From Pseudomonas guangdongensis (GTDB lineage Bacteria; Pseudomonadota; Gammaproteobacteria; Pseudomonadales; Pseudomonadaceae): a stretch of DNA of 64,000 nucleotides. Location: positions 248,001-312,000 of the forward strand of contig NZ_LT629780.1 in assembly GCF_900105885.1 (NCBI RefSeq), written 5' to 3'. The notes under the pieces were generated by a model that saw only the letters and a program-made list of their open reading frames with translations, had not been told where the DNA came from and made no database searches. Shown piece after piece: positions 20,374 through 31,507 of the stretch (the stretch's first letter is position 1; each line of letters opens with the position of its first letter). The position numbers were made by a program, and so were the translations under genes.

Positions 20374-21213
20374 ATGAGCGACGACCGATCGAGCCAGGTG
20401 CAGAAGTCCTGGCTGGAACGCATCACCCAGGCTTTTGCCCATGAGCCGAAAAGCCGTCAGGAACTCCTCGAAGTCCTGCGCGAAGCCCATGACAACAAGC
20501 TGCTCGACACCGAGGCCCTGAACATCGTCGAAGGCGCCATCCAGGTCGCCGACCTGCAGGTGCGCGACATCATGATCCCGCGCTCGCAGATCATCAGCGT
20601 CAAGGCCGGGCAGACACCCCGCGAGTTTCTCCCGGCGATCATCGAGGCGGCCCACTCGCGCTACCCGGTGGTCGGCGAACACCTCGACGAGGTGCTAGGC
20701 GTCCTGCTCGCCAAGGACCTGCTGCCGCTGATCCTCGAACAGCACGCGGACAGCTTCGACCTGCGCCCGCTGCTGCGCCCGGCCACCTTCGTGCCCGAGT
20801 CCAAGCGCCTCAACGTGCTGCTGCGCGAGTTCCGCGCCAATCGCAACCACATGGCCATCGTCATCGACGAGTACGGCGGCGTCGCCGGTCTGGTGACCAT
20901 CGAGGACGTGCTGGAGCAGATCGTCGGCGACATCGAGGACGAGCACGATGTCGACGAGGAGAATTTCATCAAGGCGCTGCCCAGCGGCGACTTCATCGTC
21001 AAGGCGCTGACCCCGGTGGAGGACTTCAACGAGTTCTTCGCCGCGGACTTCTCCGAAGACGAGTTCGACACCGTCGGCGGCGTGGTGATGAGCGCCTTCG
21101 GCCACCTGCCCAAGCGCAACGAAACCACCGAACTGGGCGGCTTCCGCTTCCGCGTGCTCAACGCCGACAGCCGGCGCATCCACCTGCTGCGCCTGACGCC
21201 GCTGCGCGACTGA
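20374..21213 (+). CDS. corC: CorC/HlyC-family CBS-domain protein
   Basis: A 279-residue cytoplasmic protein: two CBS domains (about 65-190; RDIMIPRSQIISVKAG and LGVLLAKDLLPLI) followed by a CorC/HlyC transporter-associated domain (about 205-278; VEDFNEFFAADFSEDEFDTVGG-like). Related proteins influence Mg/Co efflux and magnesium balance, with adenine nucleotides bound by the CBS pair. It has no membrane segments, unlike the CNNM-type relatives. Placed between ybeY and lnt as in E. coli ybeX. A ribosome site (AAGGAA) precedes the ATG. Confidence 0.93.
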   Translation: MSDDRSSQVQKSWLERITQAFAHEPKSRQELLEVLREAHDNKLLDTEALNIVEGAIQVADLQVRDIMIPRSQIISVKAGQTPREFLPAIIEAAHSRYPVVGEHLDEVLGVLLAKDLLPLILEQHADSFDLRPLLRPATFVPESKRLNVLLREFRANRNHMAIVIDEYGGVAGLVTIEDVLEQIVGDIEDEHDVDEENFIKALPSGDFIVKALTPVEDFNEFFAADFSEDEFDTVGGVVMSAFGHLPKRNETTELGGFRFRVLNADSRRIHLLRLTPLRD

Positions 21214-21221
21214 CGCCAGCC

Positions 21222-21289
21222 GGCCCGGACGTCACGGCCAGCGCGCCGCGACGTCCGGGCCGCGCTGCGGTTTTCCCGCCCGCAGCGCT
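21222..21289. repeat. Two hairpins between corC and lnt
   Basis: First: perfect 12-base arms at 21222-21233 and 21250-21261. Second: arms around 21262-21270 and 21281-21289 flanking a TTTT-containing loop. No T-run follows, so they may be mRNA stabilisers or a weak terminator inside the corC-lnt spacer. Confidence 0.5.
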
Positions 21290-21345
21290 GGTCTGCCGGG
21301 CGGTGCTCCATTAAGCTGCCCGCCTGCCTCCTGCAAGGAATTCCC

Positions 21346-22881
21346 ATGCGCTGGATCTCCCGTCCCGGCTGGCCGGGCCACCTGCTGGCCATGGCGGCCG
21401 GCGCCCTGACGCCGCTGTCCCTGGCGCCCTTCGGCCTCTGGCCGCTCGGCCTGCTGTCGATCGCCCTGTTCTACCTCGGCCTGCGCCAGGTGGATGCCCG
21501 CGCCGCGCTATGGCGCGGCTGGAGCTACGGCTTCGGTGCCTTCGCCGCCGGCACCGGCTGGGTCTACGTCAGCATCCACGACTACGGCGCCGCCCCCGTG
21601 CCGCTGGCCGCCCTGCTGACCCTGCTGTTCGTCGCCGGCCTCGGCCTGTTCTTCGCCCTGCAGGCCTGGGCTTGGAGCCGCTGGCTGCGACGCGAACGGG
21701 CGCCGCTGGCCGATGCGCTGACCTTCGCCGCCCTGTGGGTCGCCCAGGAAGCCCTGCGCGGCTGGCTGTTCACTGGCTTCCCCTGGCTGTATGCCGGCTA
21801 CGCCCAGCTGGACGGCCCGCTGGACGGCCTCGCCCCGCTCGGCGGGGTCTGGCTGCTGTCCTTCGCCATGGCGCTCGGCGCCGTGCTGCTGGCCACCCTG
21901 ACCCAGTGGCTGCTGCACTGGCGCAGCCTGCTGGGCGCGACACTGCTGCTGGCCGGCTGCTGGGGCGGCGGCCTGTGGCTCAAGGAGCATCCCTGGACCG
22001 CGCCGGCCGGCGCGCCGCTCAAGGTCGCCGCCATCCAGGGCAACGTCGAGCAGAACCTCAAGTGGGATCCCGAGCAGCTCAACGCCCAGCTCGCCCTGTA
22101 CCGCGACCTGACCCTCAACGCTCCGGCCGCCGACCTCTACGTCTGGCCGGAAACCGCCGTACCGGTGCTCAAGGAGTACGCCGAGGGCTACCTGGCCAGC
22201 CTCGCCGGGCTGCTCGATGCACGAGGCGCGGCGCTGATCACCGGCCTGCCGCTGCGCCAGGCCGACGCCGAGGGCCGCCCGCGCTACTACAACGCCCTGT
22301 ACGCCCTCGGCGCGGGCGAGGGCACCTACCTGAAGCAGAAGCTGGTGCCGTTCGGCGAGTACGTGCCGCTGCAGGACCTGCTGCGCGGGCTGATCGCCTT
22401 CTTCGACCTGCCGATGTCCGACTTCGCCCGCGGCCCGCAGGACCAGCCCCTGCTGCAGGCCCAGGGCTACCGCATCGCCCCGTACATCTGCTACGAGGTG
22501 GTCTACCCCGAGTTCGCCGCCGACCTCGCCGCGCAGAGCGCGCTGCTGCTGACGGTGAGCAACGACGCCTGGTTCGGCACCTCGATCGGCCCGCTGCAGC
22601 ACCTGCAGATGGCGCAGATGCGCGCCCTGGAGGCCGGCCGCTGGATGGTCCGCGCCACCAACAACGGCGTCACCGTGCTGATCGACCCCTTCGGCCGCAT
22701 CCAGGCCGAGCTGCCGCAGTTCCAGCGCGGCGTGCTGCACGGCGAGGTGGTGCCGATGCAGGGGCTGACGCCCTACCTGCAGTGGCGCCACTGGCCGCTG
22801 ACCGGGCTGTGCGCCGTGCTGCTCGGCTGGACCCTGCTGAGCGGCCGCCGCGAGCGCCGGCTGTTCGCCGCCATGGGCTGA
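21346..22881 (+). CDS. lnt: Apolipoprotein N-acyltransferase
   Basis: Inner-membrane enzyme that adds the third acyl chain to lipoproteins, needed for their export by Lol (targets include BamD and LptE in this window). The 511 residues have six to seven N-terminal membrane spans (about 10-200) and then a periplasmic nitrilase-like domain. The catalytic triad is visible: Glu in VWPETAVPVL, Lys in YLKQKLVPFGEYVP and Cys in PYICYEVVYPE. A last membrane span near 485-500 anchors the C-terminus. A ribosome site (AAGGAA) lies before the ATG. Confidence 0.97.
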   Translation: MRWISRPGWPGHLLAMAAGALTPLSLAPFGLWPLGLLSIALFYLGLRQVDARAALWRGWSYGFGAFAAGTGWVYVSIHDYGAAPVPLAALLTLLFVAGLGLFFALQAWAWSRWLRRERAPLADALTFAALWVAQEALRGWLFTGFPWLYAGYAQLDGPLDGLAPLGGVWLLSFAMALGAVLLATLTQWLLHWRSLLGATLLLAGCWGGGLWLKEHPWTAPAGAPLKVAAIQGNVEQNLKWDPEQLNAQLALYRDLTLNAPAADLYVWPETAVPVLKEYAEGYLASLAGLLDARGAALITGLPLRQADAEGRPRYYNALYALGAGEGTYLKQKLVPFGEYVPLQDLLRGLIAFFDLPMSDFARGPQDQPLLQAQGYRIAPYICYEVVYPEFAADLAAQSALLLTVSNDAWFGTSIGPLQHLQMAQMRALEAGRWMVRATNNGVTVLIDPFGRIQAELPQFQRGVLHGEVVPMQGLTPYLQWRHWPLTGLCAVLLGWTLLSGRRERRLFAAMG

Positions 22882-22887
22882 AGCCAC

Positions 22888-22916
22888 GCGCCGGCCCGCC
22901 GTGCGCGGGCCGGCGC
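22888..22916. terminator. GC hairpin between converging lnt and the DUF218 gene
   Basis: Perfect 11-base arms (22888-22898 and 22906-22916) fill the 35-base gap between two converging stop codons. There is no T-run; it probably separates the two transcripts. Confidence 0.55.
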
Positions 22917-23678
22917 TCAGCGGTACAGCAACGGGTAGAGCAGTTGCCCGGCGGCCTCGTTGAACAGCAGGCTGTTCTGCCACAGCGCCTTGCTCTCCGG
23001 CAGCCAGCCGCCCCACGGCCGACCGTTGGGCACGCCGAGGAAGCCGGCCGGCGCGGCGATCACCTCGAAGCCCTGACGCTCGAAACACCAGCGCGCCCGC
23101 GGCATGTGCCAGGCCTGGGTGACCAGCACGATGCGCCGCACCCCCGCCTCGCGCAGCAGCGGCGCGCTGAGCACGGCGTTCTCCCAGGTGGTGCGGCTGC
23201 GCTCTTCCTGCCAGCGTAGCGGCACGCCGAAATCCGTCGCCAGCAACTCGGCGAACAGCGCCGCCTCGCTCGGCGGCCGACCGAAATGCAGGCCGCCGCT
23301 GGCCAGGATCGGCAAGCCGCTGGCGCGCTGCAGCCGCGCGGCCAGGCGCGCCCGCTGCAGGCCCAGCAGGCTCGGCTGATCGCCCTCCCAGGCCGGGTCG
23401 CCGCGCTCGCGACCGCCGCCGAGCAGCACGATAGCCTCGGCGCGCTGCGCCAGCCGCGACCACTCGGCCGGCGCCAGCGGCGGCTCGCGCTCCAGGGCAC
23501 GGGCCGTCCACTCGACCGTCAGCGGCAGGCTCATCAGCCACAGACCGCCGCCACCGAGCAGCGCACAGCCCAGCGCCAGGCGCGGCCGGCGCAGGCGCCA
23601 CCACCAGGCCAGCAGCAACAGCAGCAACAGGCCGCCCGGCGGCAGCAGCAGGTGCTTGAGCAGGTAGCGCAGCGGCAT
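22917..23678 (-). CDS. DUF218 / YdcF-ElyC-family membrane-anchored protein
   Basis: 253 residues: two N-terminal membrane spans (about 10-27 and 34-52) and a DUF218 domain (about 80-235). Conserved blocks are AEAIVLLGGGRERG, LASGGLHFGRPPSEA, ERSRTTWENAVLSAPLL and VLVTQAWHMPRARWCFERQG, where the R/T-x-N and H-M-P-R residues are typical of the family. ElyC and SanA relatives act in envelope integrity. It is divergent from leuS (180 bases) and convergent with lnt. The precise reaction is unknown. Confidence 0.85.
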   Translation of the reverse strand: MPLRYLLKHLLLPPGGLLLLLLLAWWWRLRRPRLALGCALLGGGGLWLMSLPLTVEWTARALEREPPLAPAEWSRLAQRAEAIVLLGGGRERGDPAWEGDQPSLLGLQRARLAARLQRASGLPILASGGLHFGRPPSEAALFAELLATDFGVPLRWQEERSRTTWENAVLSAPLLREAGVRRIVLVTQAWHMPRARWCFERQGFEVIAAPAGFLGVPNGRPWGGWLPESKALWQNSLLFNEAAGQLLYPLLYR

Positions 23679-23717
23679 CTCGGCCTCCCCCGGGCGCGGT
23701 ATGGATCGACAGGATAG

Positions 23718-26465
<2,748 letters not shown>

Positions 26466-26525
26466 CCGCCACCGTCCAACCGGCGCCCGCCCGCAGCGGG
26501 CGCCGTCTCACATGAGGGAAGACCG

Positions 26526-27113
26526 ATGAAACCTAGCCTGTCCGGCCTGCTGCTGGTGATGCTCACCACCCTGCTCGCTGCCTGCGGCTTCCAGCTGCGC
26601 GGCACCGGAGTCGACGACTTCGCCCTGCGGGAACTCGACCTGCGCGCCCGCAACGCCTACGGCGAAACCGTCAAGGACGTGCGCCAGGCGCTGACCGGCA
26701 GCGGCGTGCGCGTCCACACCGGCGCGCCCTACACCCTGGTGCTGACCCGCGAGAGCGAGCAGCAGCGCACCGCCAGCTACACCAGCTCGGCACGCAGCGC
26801 CGAATACCAGCTGACCAGCACCCTCGACTACGAGATCCGCAGCGGCAACCTGTCCCTGCTCAGCGATCGCGTGGAAGTGCAGAAGGTCTATGTCTACGAC
26901 GCCAACAACCTGATCGCCTCCGACCAGGAAGGCCAACAACTGCGCCGCGAACTGCGCCGCGAGCAGATCCAGCAACTGCTGATGCGTCTGCAGATGCTCG
27001 ACCCGGTTCGCCTGGAGCAACTGCGCGAGCAGGCCCAGGCCCGCGCCGAAGCCGAGGCCCGCGCCGCCGAAGCCGCCGCTGCCGAACGCCGCGCCGTGCA
27101 GCCGCAACCGTAA
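26526..27113 (+). CDS. lptE: LPS-assembly lipoprotein LptE
   Basis: Outer-membrane lipoprotein that plugs the LptD barrel during lipopolysaccharide insertion. The 195 residues begin with a lipoprotein signal whose lipobox is LLAAC (Cys20), followed by GFQLRGTG, the usual LptE opening. The middle fits the family fold (AYGETVKDVRQALTGSGV). The C-terminal tail from about 155 on is a charged Ala/Glu/Arg helix (EQLREQAQARAEAEARAAEA), longer than in E. coli. A ribosome site (GAGGGA) precedes the ATG. It lies between leuS and holA as in E. coli. Confidence 0.94.
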   Translation: MKPSLSGLLLVMLTTLLAACGFQLRGTGVDDFALRELDLRARNAYGETVKDVRQALTGSGVRVHTGAPYTLVLTRESEQQRTASYTSSARSAEYQLTSTLDYEIRSGNLSLLSDRVEVQKVYVYDANNLIASDQEGQQLRRELRREQIQQLLMRLQMLDPVRLEQLREQAQARAEAEARAAEAAAAERRAVQPQP

Positions 27114-27130
27114 CCGCAGCGCTGATCCTG

Positions 27131-27158
27131 ACGGGGCCTGCGGGCCCCGTCGGTTTTT
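27131..27158 (+). terminator. Probable intrinsic terminator between lptE and holA
   Basis: Eight-base arms (27131-27138 and 27143-27150) followed by CGG and TTTTT. holA starts 24 bases later, so this may be a partial terminator or attenuator inside the leuS-lptE-holA set. Confidence 0.6.
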
Positions 27159-27181
27159 CAGCCGAATCGCGAAGCGCACCG

Positions 27182-28219
27182 ATGAAACTCGCCCCCGCCC
27201 AACTGGCCAAGCACCTGCAGGGCCCGCTCGCCCCGGTCTATGCGGTGAGCGGCGACGACCCGCTGCTGTGCCAGGAAGCCTGCGACGCGATCCGCGCCGC
27301 CTGCCGCGCCCGCGAGTTCAGCGAGCGCCAGGTGTTCCACGTCGACGCCGGCTTCGACTGGAACCTGCTGCGCGAGGCCGGCGCCAGCCTGTCGCTGTTC
27401 GCCGAGCGGCGCCTGCTGGAGCTGCGCATGCCGGCCGGCAAGCCGAGCGAGCCCGGCGTCGCCGCCCTGCTCGACTACCTCACCCGTCCGCCCGAGGACA
27501 CCGTGCTGCTGCTCAGCCTGCCGCGCCTCGACGGCAAGACCCAGAAGGCCAGGTGGGCCAAGGCGCTGATCGACGGCGAGGCCTGCCAGTTCGTGCAGGT
27601 CTGGCCGGTCGACGCCGCCCAGCTGCCGCAGTGGCTGCGCCAGCGCCTCGCCCAGGCGGGACTCGCCGCCACGCCGGAAGCCATCGACCTGCTGGTGGCG
27701 CGCACCGAGGGCAACCTGCTGGCTGCCGTGCAGGAGATCGAGAAGCTCAGGCTGCTGGTCGAGGGCAACCAGCTGGATGCCGCCACCGTGCAGGCCAGCG
27801 TCGCCGACAGTGCGCGCTTCGACCTGTTCGGCCTGCTCGACGCCGCCCTGGCCGGCGAAGCGGCGCACGCCCTGCGCATGCTCGAAGGGCTGCGCGGCGA
27901 AGGCGTCGAAGCCCCGGTGGTGCTCTGGGGGCTGGCCCGCGAACTGCGCCTGCTCGCCACCCTGGCCTGGCAGCAGGGTCAGGGCATACCGCTGGAACGC
28001 GCCATCGGCCAGGCCCGGCCACCGATCTTCGGCAAGCGCCAGGCGCTGGTCGGCCGCGCCGTGCAGCGCCTGCCGGCCAGCCGCTGGAGCGCCCTGCTCG
28101 GCGAGGCCCAGCGCATCGACGAGCAGATCAAGGGCCAGGCCGCCGGCAACGTGTGGAACGCCCTGGCCGCGCTGACCCTGCAGATCGCCGGCAGCCGCCT
28201 GCCGCTGCCGCCCGGCTGA
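27182..28219 (+). CDS. holA: DNA polymerase III delta subunit
   Basis: Clamp-loader subunit that opens the beta sliding clamp. The 345 residues follow the family: MKLAPAQLAKHL, VYAVSGDDPLLCQEA, the AAA-like fold without a working Walker A, LDGKTQKARWAKAL, RTEGNLLAAVQEIEKLRLL (sensor-2 region) and the C-terminal collar domain (about 215-340; LWGLARELRLLATL). It is the third gene after leuS and lptE; arfA follows after 104 bases. Confidence 0.96.
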   Translation: MKLAPAQLAKHLQGPLAPVYAVSGDDPLLCQEACDAIRAACRAREFSERQVFHVDAGFDWNLLREAGASLSLFAERRLLELRMPAGKPSEPGVAALLDYLTRPPEDTVLLLSLPRLDGKTQKARWAKALIDGEACQFVQVWPVDAAQLPQWLRQRLAQAGLAATPEAIDLLVARTEGNLLAAVQEIEKLRLLVEGNQLDAATVQASVADSARFDLFGLLDAALAGEAAHALRMLEGLRGEGVEAPVVLWGLARELRLLATLAWQQGQGIPLERAIGQARPPIFGKRQALVGRAVQRLPASRWSALLGEAQRIDEQIKGQAAGNVWNALAALTLQIAGSRLPLPPG

Positions 28220-28323
28220 GCGCTCCATCTGGCTGTTTTTCGCCCAACCCGCTGGACAACGCCCGCCGACCGGCCGATGATGCGCACGCCTGCCAGGGGG
28301 CAGGCGCACATCGAGGAATGCCC

Positions 28324-28482
28324 ATGGCCAAGCAACGCAAGCGGCCCAACCAGGCCAAATCCCTGATCGCCCAGCCGCTGTTCCGCAGCCGACAGGAAAA
28401 ACCCGCCAAAGGCAAAGGCAGCTACCGCCGCGAAGCCTTCCGGTCCGACGACCGGGAGGCTTTTTGCTTTCTGGCCGCCTGA
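28324..28482 (+). CDS. arfA: Alternative ribosome-rescue factor ArfA
   Basis: A 52-residue basic protein that frees ribosomes stalled on mRNAs lacking a stop codon by recruiting release factor 2, as a backup to tmRNA. The core PLFRSRQEKPAKGKGSYRR (residues 18-36) is the ArfA signature (PLFRxRxxxxxKGKGSYxR). The reading frame continues through an intrinsic terminator (28433-28465) before reaching the stop at 28480, so most transcripts should lack the stop codon; this is the known self-regulating design of arfA, made only when tmRNA fails. It is rarely annotated because of its size. It sits between holA and mltB. Confidence 0.9.
   Translation: MAKQRKRPNQAKSLIAQPLFRSRQEKPAKGKGSYRREAFRSDDREAFCFLAA
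28433..28465 (+). terminator. Intrinsic terminator inside the arfA reading frame
   Basis: A 13-bp stem (28433-28445 with 28450-28462, one G-T pair) closed by a CGAC tetraloop and followed by T 28461-28465, 15 bases before the arfA stop codon. Termination or RNase III cleavage here makes a non-stop message. Confidence 0.88.
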
Positions 28483-28686
28483 CACGCCGCACTCCGGCAG
28501 CCCCAGCAGTCCGCTCCCGCCCTCGCCGCCACGCCCGCCACCGCAACAACCCTCCCTCCACCGCACCGAATACCCTGCCCCGCTGCGCGCCTCCCCGGCC
28601 ACCCGGCGGCGGTCGCACGGTAGCAGCCAAGTCGCCGGGCGCGTGATAAGGTGGCCGCCTGTCCAGCATTGCCGTGGAAGTTGTTC

Positions 28687-29976
28687 ATGTTCGACACCCC
28701 CTCGCCGCGCCAGCCTCGTCGCCTGCTCGCCAGCACCGCGCTGCTGCTCGCACTGGCCCAGACCGCCTGCGCCCAGCCGCCGGCCAGCGAAGCCCCGGCC
28801 GCCCCGGCGCCGGCCGCCGCGACGGTGCCGGGCGAGCCGGCCCAGGTCCAGAGCTTCGCCCAGTGGCGCGAGACGTTCCGCCAGCAGGCGCTGGCCCAGG
28901 GCATCGACGCCGCACTGTTCGAGCGCGCCTTCGCCGGGATCGTGTCCGATCCGGCGGTGATCCGCGCCGACCGCAGCCAGCCGGAATTCACCCGGCCGAT
29001 CTGGGACTACCTCGACAGCGCCGCCTCGCCGCAGCGCGTGCGCCGCGGCCAGCAACTGCTGGCCGAACATGCCGCGACCCTGGCAGCCATCGAGCAGCGC
29101 TACGGCGTCGAGCGCAGCATCCTGGTCGCGGTGTGGGGCATGGAGAGCAACTTCGGCGGCTACATGGGCAACAAGAACGTGATCCGCTCGCTGGCCACCC
29201 TGGCCCACGAGGGACGCCGCCCGCAGTTCGCCCGCGAGCAGCTGCTGGCCGCCCTGCAGATCCTCCAGCAGGGCGACGTGACGCCCGGCCACATGCTCGG
29301 CTCCTGGGCCGGGGCCATGGGCCAGACCCAGTTCATCCCCACCACCTACCAACGCCATGCGGTGGACTTCGACGGCGACGGTCGCCGCGACATCTGGGAC
29401 TCCAGCGCCGACGCACTGGCTTCCACCGCCAACTACCTGCGAGCCTCCGGCTGGCAGCGTGGGCAGGGCTGGGGCCTGGAAGTGCGCCTGCCGAGCGGCT
29501 TCGACTACGCCCTGGCCGACCCGGAGCTGCGCAAGAGCCTCGGCGAGTGGCGCGCCCTCGGCGTGCAGCCGCAGCGCAGCCTGAACCTGCGCTGGGACGA
29601 CGCCCAGCTGGCCACCCTGCTGCTGCCGGCCGGCCATCGCGGCCCGGCCTTCCTGGTCCACGACAACTTCCGCAGCATCCTCAGGTACAACAACTCCACC
29701 GCCTATGCCCTGGGCATCGGCCTGCTCGCCGAACGCTTCGGCGGCGGCGGACAGATCGTCGCCAGCTGGCCGCGCGGCGAGCAGCCGCTGTCGCGCGAGC
29801 AGCGCATCGAGCTGCAGCACCAGCTGGCCGCGCGCGGCTTCGATCCCGGCGCGGTCGACGGCATCATCGGCGCCAACACCCGCCGCGCGGTGCGCGCCAG
29901 CCAGCAGCAGCTCGGCTGGCCGGCCGACGGCCATCCGACCCTGCGCCTGCTGGAGGCGCTGCGCGGCGGACAGTGA
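28687..29976 (+). CDS. mltB: Lytic murein transglycosylase B with C-terminal peptidoglycan-binding domain
   Basis: Cleaves the glycan strand between MurNAc and GlcNAc to form 1,6-anhydro ends, in the periplasm. 429 residues: an N-terminal signal with a possible lipobox (LLALAQTAC), a Pro/Ala linker, the SLT_2/MltB domain (about 55-345) with the catalytic Glu in AVWGMESNFGGYMG and the motif GSWAGAMGQTQFIPTTY, and a PG_binding_1 domain at the end (about 370-425; LAARGFDPGAVDGIIGANTRRAVR). The C-terminal domain is absent from E. coli MltB but common in Pseudomonas relatives. The ATG at 28687 puts the signal at the N-terminus. Confidence 0.93.
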   Translation: MFDTPSPRQPRRLLASTALLLALAQTACAQPPASEAPAAPAPAAATVPGEPAQVQSFAQWRETFRQQALAQGIDAALFERAFAGIVSDPAVIRADRSQPEFTRPIWDYLDSAASPQRVRRGQQLLAEHAATLAAIEQRYGVERSILVAVWGMESNFGGYMGNKNVIRSLATLAHEGRRPQFAREQLLAALQILQQGDVTPGHMLGSWAGAMGQTQFIPTTYQRHAVDFDGDGRRDIWDSSADALASTANYLRASGWQRGQGWGLEVRLPSGFDYALADPELRKSLGEWRALGVQPQRSLNLRWDDAQLATLLLPAGHRGPAFLVHDNFRSILRYNNSTAYALGIGLLAERFGGGGQIVASWPRGEQPLSREQRIELQHQLAARGFDPGAVDGIIGANTRRAVRASQQQLGWPADGHPTLRLLEALRGGQ

Positions 29977-29990
29977 TCGTCCACGCCCAC

Positions 29991-30030
29991 AACGCAAAAG
30001 GCCGACTGCATACAGTCGGCCTTTTGCGTT
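29991..30030. terminator. Bidirectional terminator between mltB and thrC
   Basis: A near-perfect inverted repeat from AACGCAAAAGGCCGACTG to AGTCGGCCTTTTGCGTT, with an A-run on the left arm and a T-run on the right, serves both converging genes. Confidence 0.9.
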
Positions 30031-30045
30031 ACGGCGCAGCCCGGC

Positions 30046-31455
30046 TTACAGCGGCTTGCCGCGGTTGCCGTGGGCGCTGACGAAGTCCTGCACGGTCTTC
30101 AGGTCGTTGGCCAGTACGGTGCAGCGCTCCTCGCGCTGGAACAGGTCGGCCAGGTGCGCCGGCAGCTGCGGCACGGCGTCGATGCCGGCCTTCTCCACCG
30201 CCTCGGGGAACTTGACCGGGTGCGCGGTGCCGAGCACCACCATCGGCAGGGCCAGGCTGCGGCGGCACTCGCGAGCGGCCTTGACGCCGATCGCGGTGTG
30301 CGGGTCGAGCAGGTAGCCGGTCTCGGCATGCACCGCGGCGATGGTCGCACAGGTGCCCTCGTCGTCGACGGCCAGCGAGTCGAACAGACGACGCGCCTCG
30401 GTCCAGCGATCCTCTTCCACCGCCAGCTTGCCGGTGGCCTTGAAGGCATCCATCAGCGCGCTGACCGCCGCGCCGTTGCGGCCGTGCAGGTCGAACAGCA
30501 GACGCTCGAAGTTGGACGACACCATGATGTCCATCGACGGCGACAGCGACGCGTGCAGGGTGTCCTTGTCGTAGCGGTTGCCGGACATGAAGCGGTGCAG
30601 GATGTCGTTGCGGTTGGTGGCGACGATCAGCTGGTTGATCGGCAGGCCCATGTTGCGCGCCAGGTAGCCGGCGAAGATGTCACCGAAGTTGCCGGTCGGC
30701 ACCGAGAAGGCCACCGAGCGGTGCGGCGCGCCGAGCTGCAGGGCGGCGTGGAAGTAGTAGACGATCTGGGCCATGATCCGCGCCCAGTTGATCGAGTTGA
30801 CCGCCACCAGCCGGGTGCCCTTGAGGAAGCCCTGGTCGGCGAAGCTGGCCTTGACCATCTCCTGGCAGTCGTCGAAGTTGCCTTCGATGGCGATGTTGTG
30901 GATGTTGTCGCCGAGGATGGTGGTCATCTGCCGGCGCTGCACCTCGGACACGCGGTTGTGCGGGTGCATGATGAAGATGTCGACGTTGTCGCAGGCCTTG
31001 CAGCCCTCGATGGCGGCCGAGCCGGTATCGCCGGAGGTGGCGCCCATGATCACCACGCGCTCGCCGCGCTTGGTCAGCACGTGGTCGAGCAGGCGGCCGA
31101 GCAGCTGCAGGGCGAAGTCCTTGAACGCCAGGGTCGGGCCCTGGAACAGTTCCAGCACCCACTCGTTGGCGCCCAGCTGGGTCAGCGGCGCCACCGCCTT
31201 GTGGGCGAACACGCCGTAGGTTTCTTCAAGGATGCGCTTGAAATCGGCATCTTCGATGCTGCCGGCGACGAACGGGCGCATCACCCGGAAGGCCAGTTCG
31301 TGGTACGGCAGGCCGGCCCAGGAGGCGATTTCCTCGACGGTGAAGCGCGGCAGGTTTTCCGGCACGTAGAGGCCGCCGTCGCTGGCCAGGCCGGCGAGCA
31401 GCACGTCTTCGAAGTTCAGGGCCGGCGCCTGGCCGCGGGTACTGATATAGCGCAT
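30046..31455 (-). CDS. thrC: Threonine synthase
   Basis: PLP enzyme that converts O-phosphohomoserine to threonine. The 469 residues are of the long proteobacterial type: MRYISTRGQAPALNFEDVLLAG-like start, the PLP lysine in GPTLAFKDFALQ, the phosphate-binding GATSGDTGSAAIEG and SVPTGNFGDIFAGYLARNMGLP. It lies 52 bases downstream of hom, so homoserine made by Hom flows towards ThrC (the homoserine kinase thrB is not in the window). It converges on mltB with a shared terminator. Confidence 0.98.
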   Translation of the reverse strand: MRYISTRGQAPALNFEDVLLAGLASDGGLYVPENLPRFTVEEIASWAGLPYHELAFRVMRPFVAGSIEDADFKRILEETYGVFAHKAVAPLTQLGANEWVLELFQGPTLAFKDFALQLLGRLLDHVLTKRGERVVIMGATSGDTGSAAIEGCKACDNVDIFIMHPHNRVSEVQRRQMTTILGDNIHNIAIEGNFDDCQEMVKASFADQGFLKGTRLVAVNSINWARIMAQIVYYFHAALQLGAPHRSVAFSVPTGNFGDIFAGYLARNMGLPINQLIVATNRNDILHRFMSGNRYDKDTLHASLSPSMDIMVSSNFERLLFDLHGRNGAAVSALMDAFKATGKLAVEEDRWTEARRLFDSLAVDDEGTCATIAAVHAETGYLLDPHTAIGVKAARECRRSLALPMVVLGTAHPVKFPEAVEKAGIDAVPQLPAHLADLFQREERCTVLANDLKTVQDFVSAHGNRGKPL

Positions 31456-31507
31456 GGATGCAAACCTTCGGTTCGGGCTGCCGGCGCGCCGGCAGCCGGG
31501 AGCGGAA

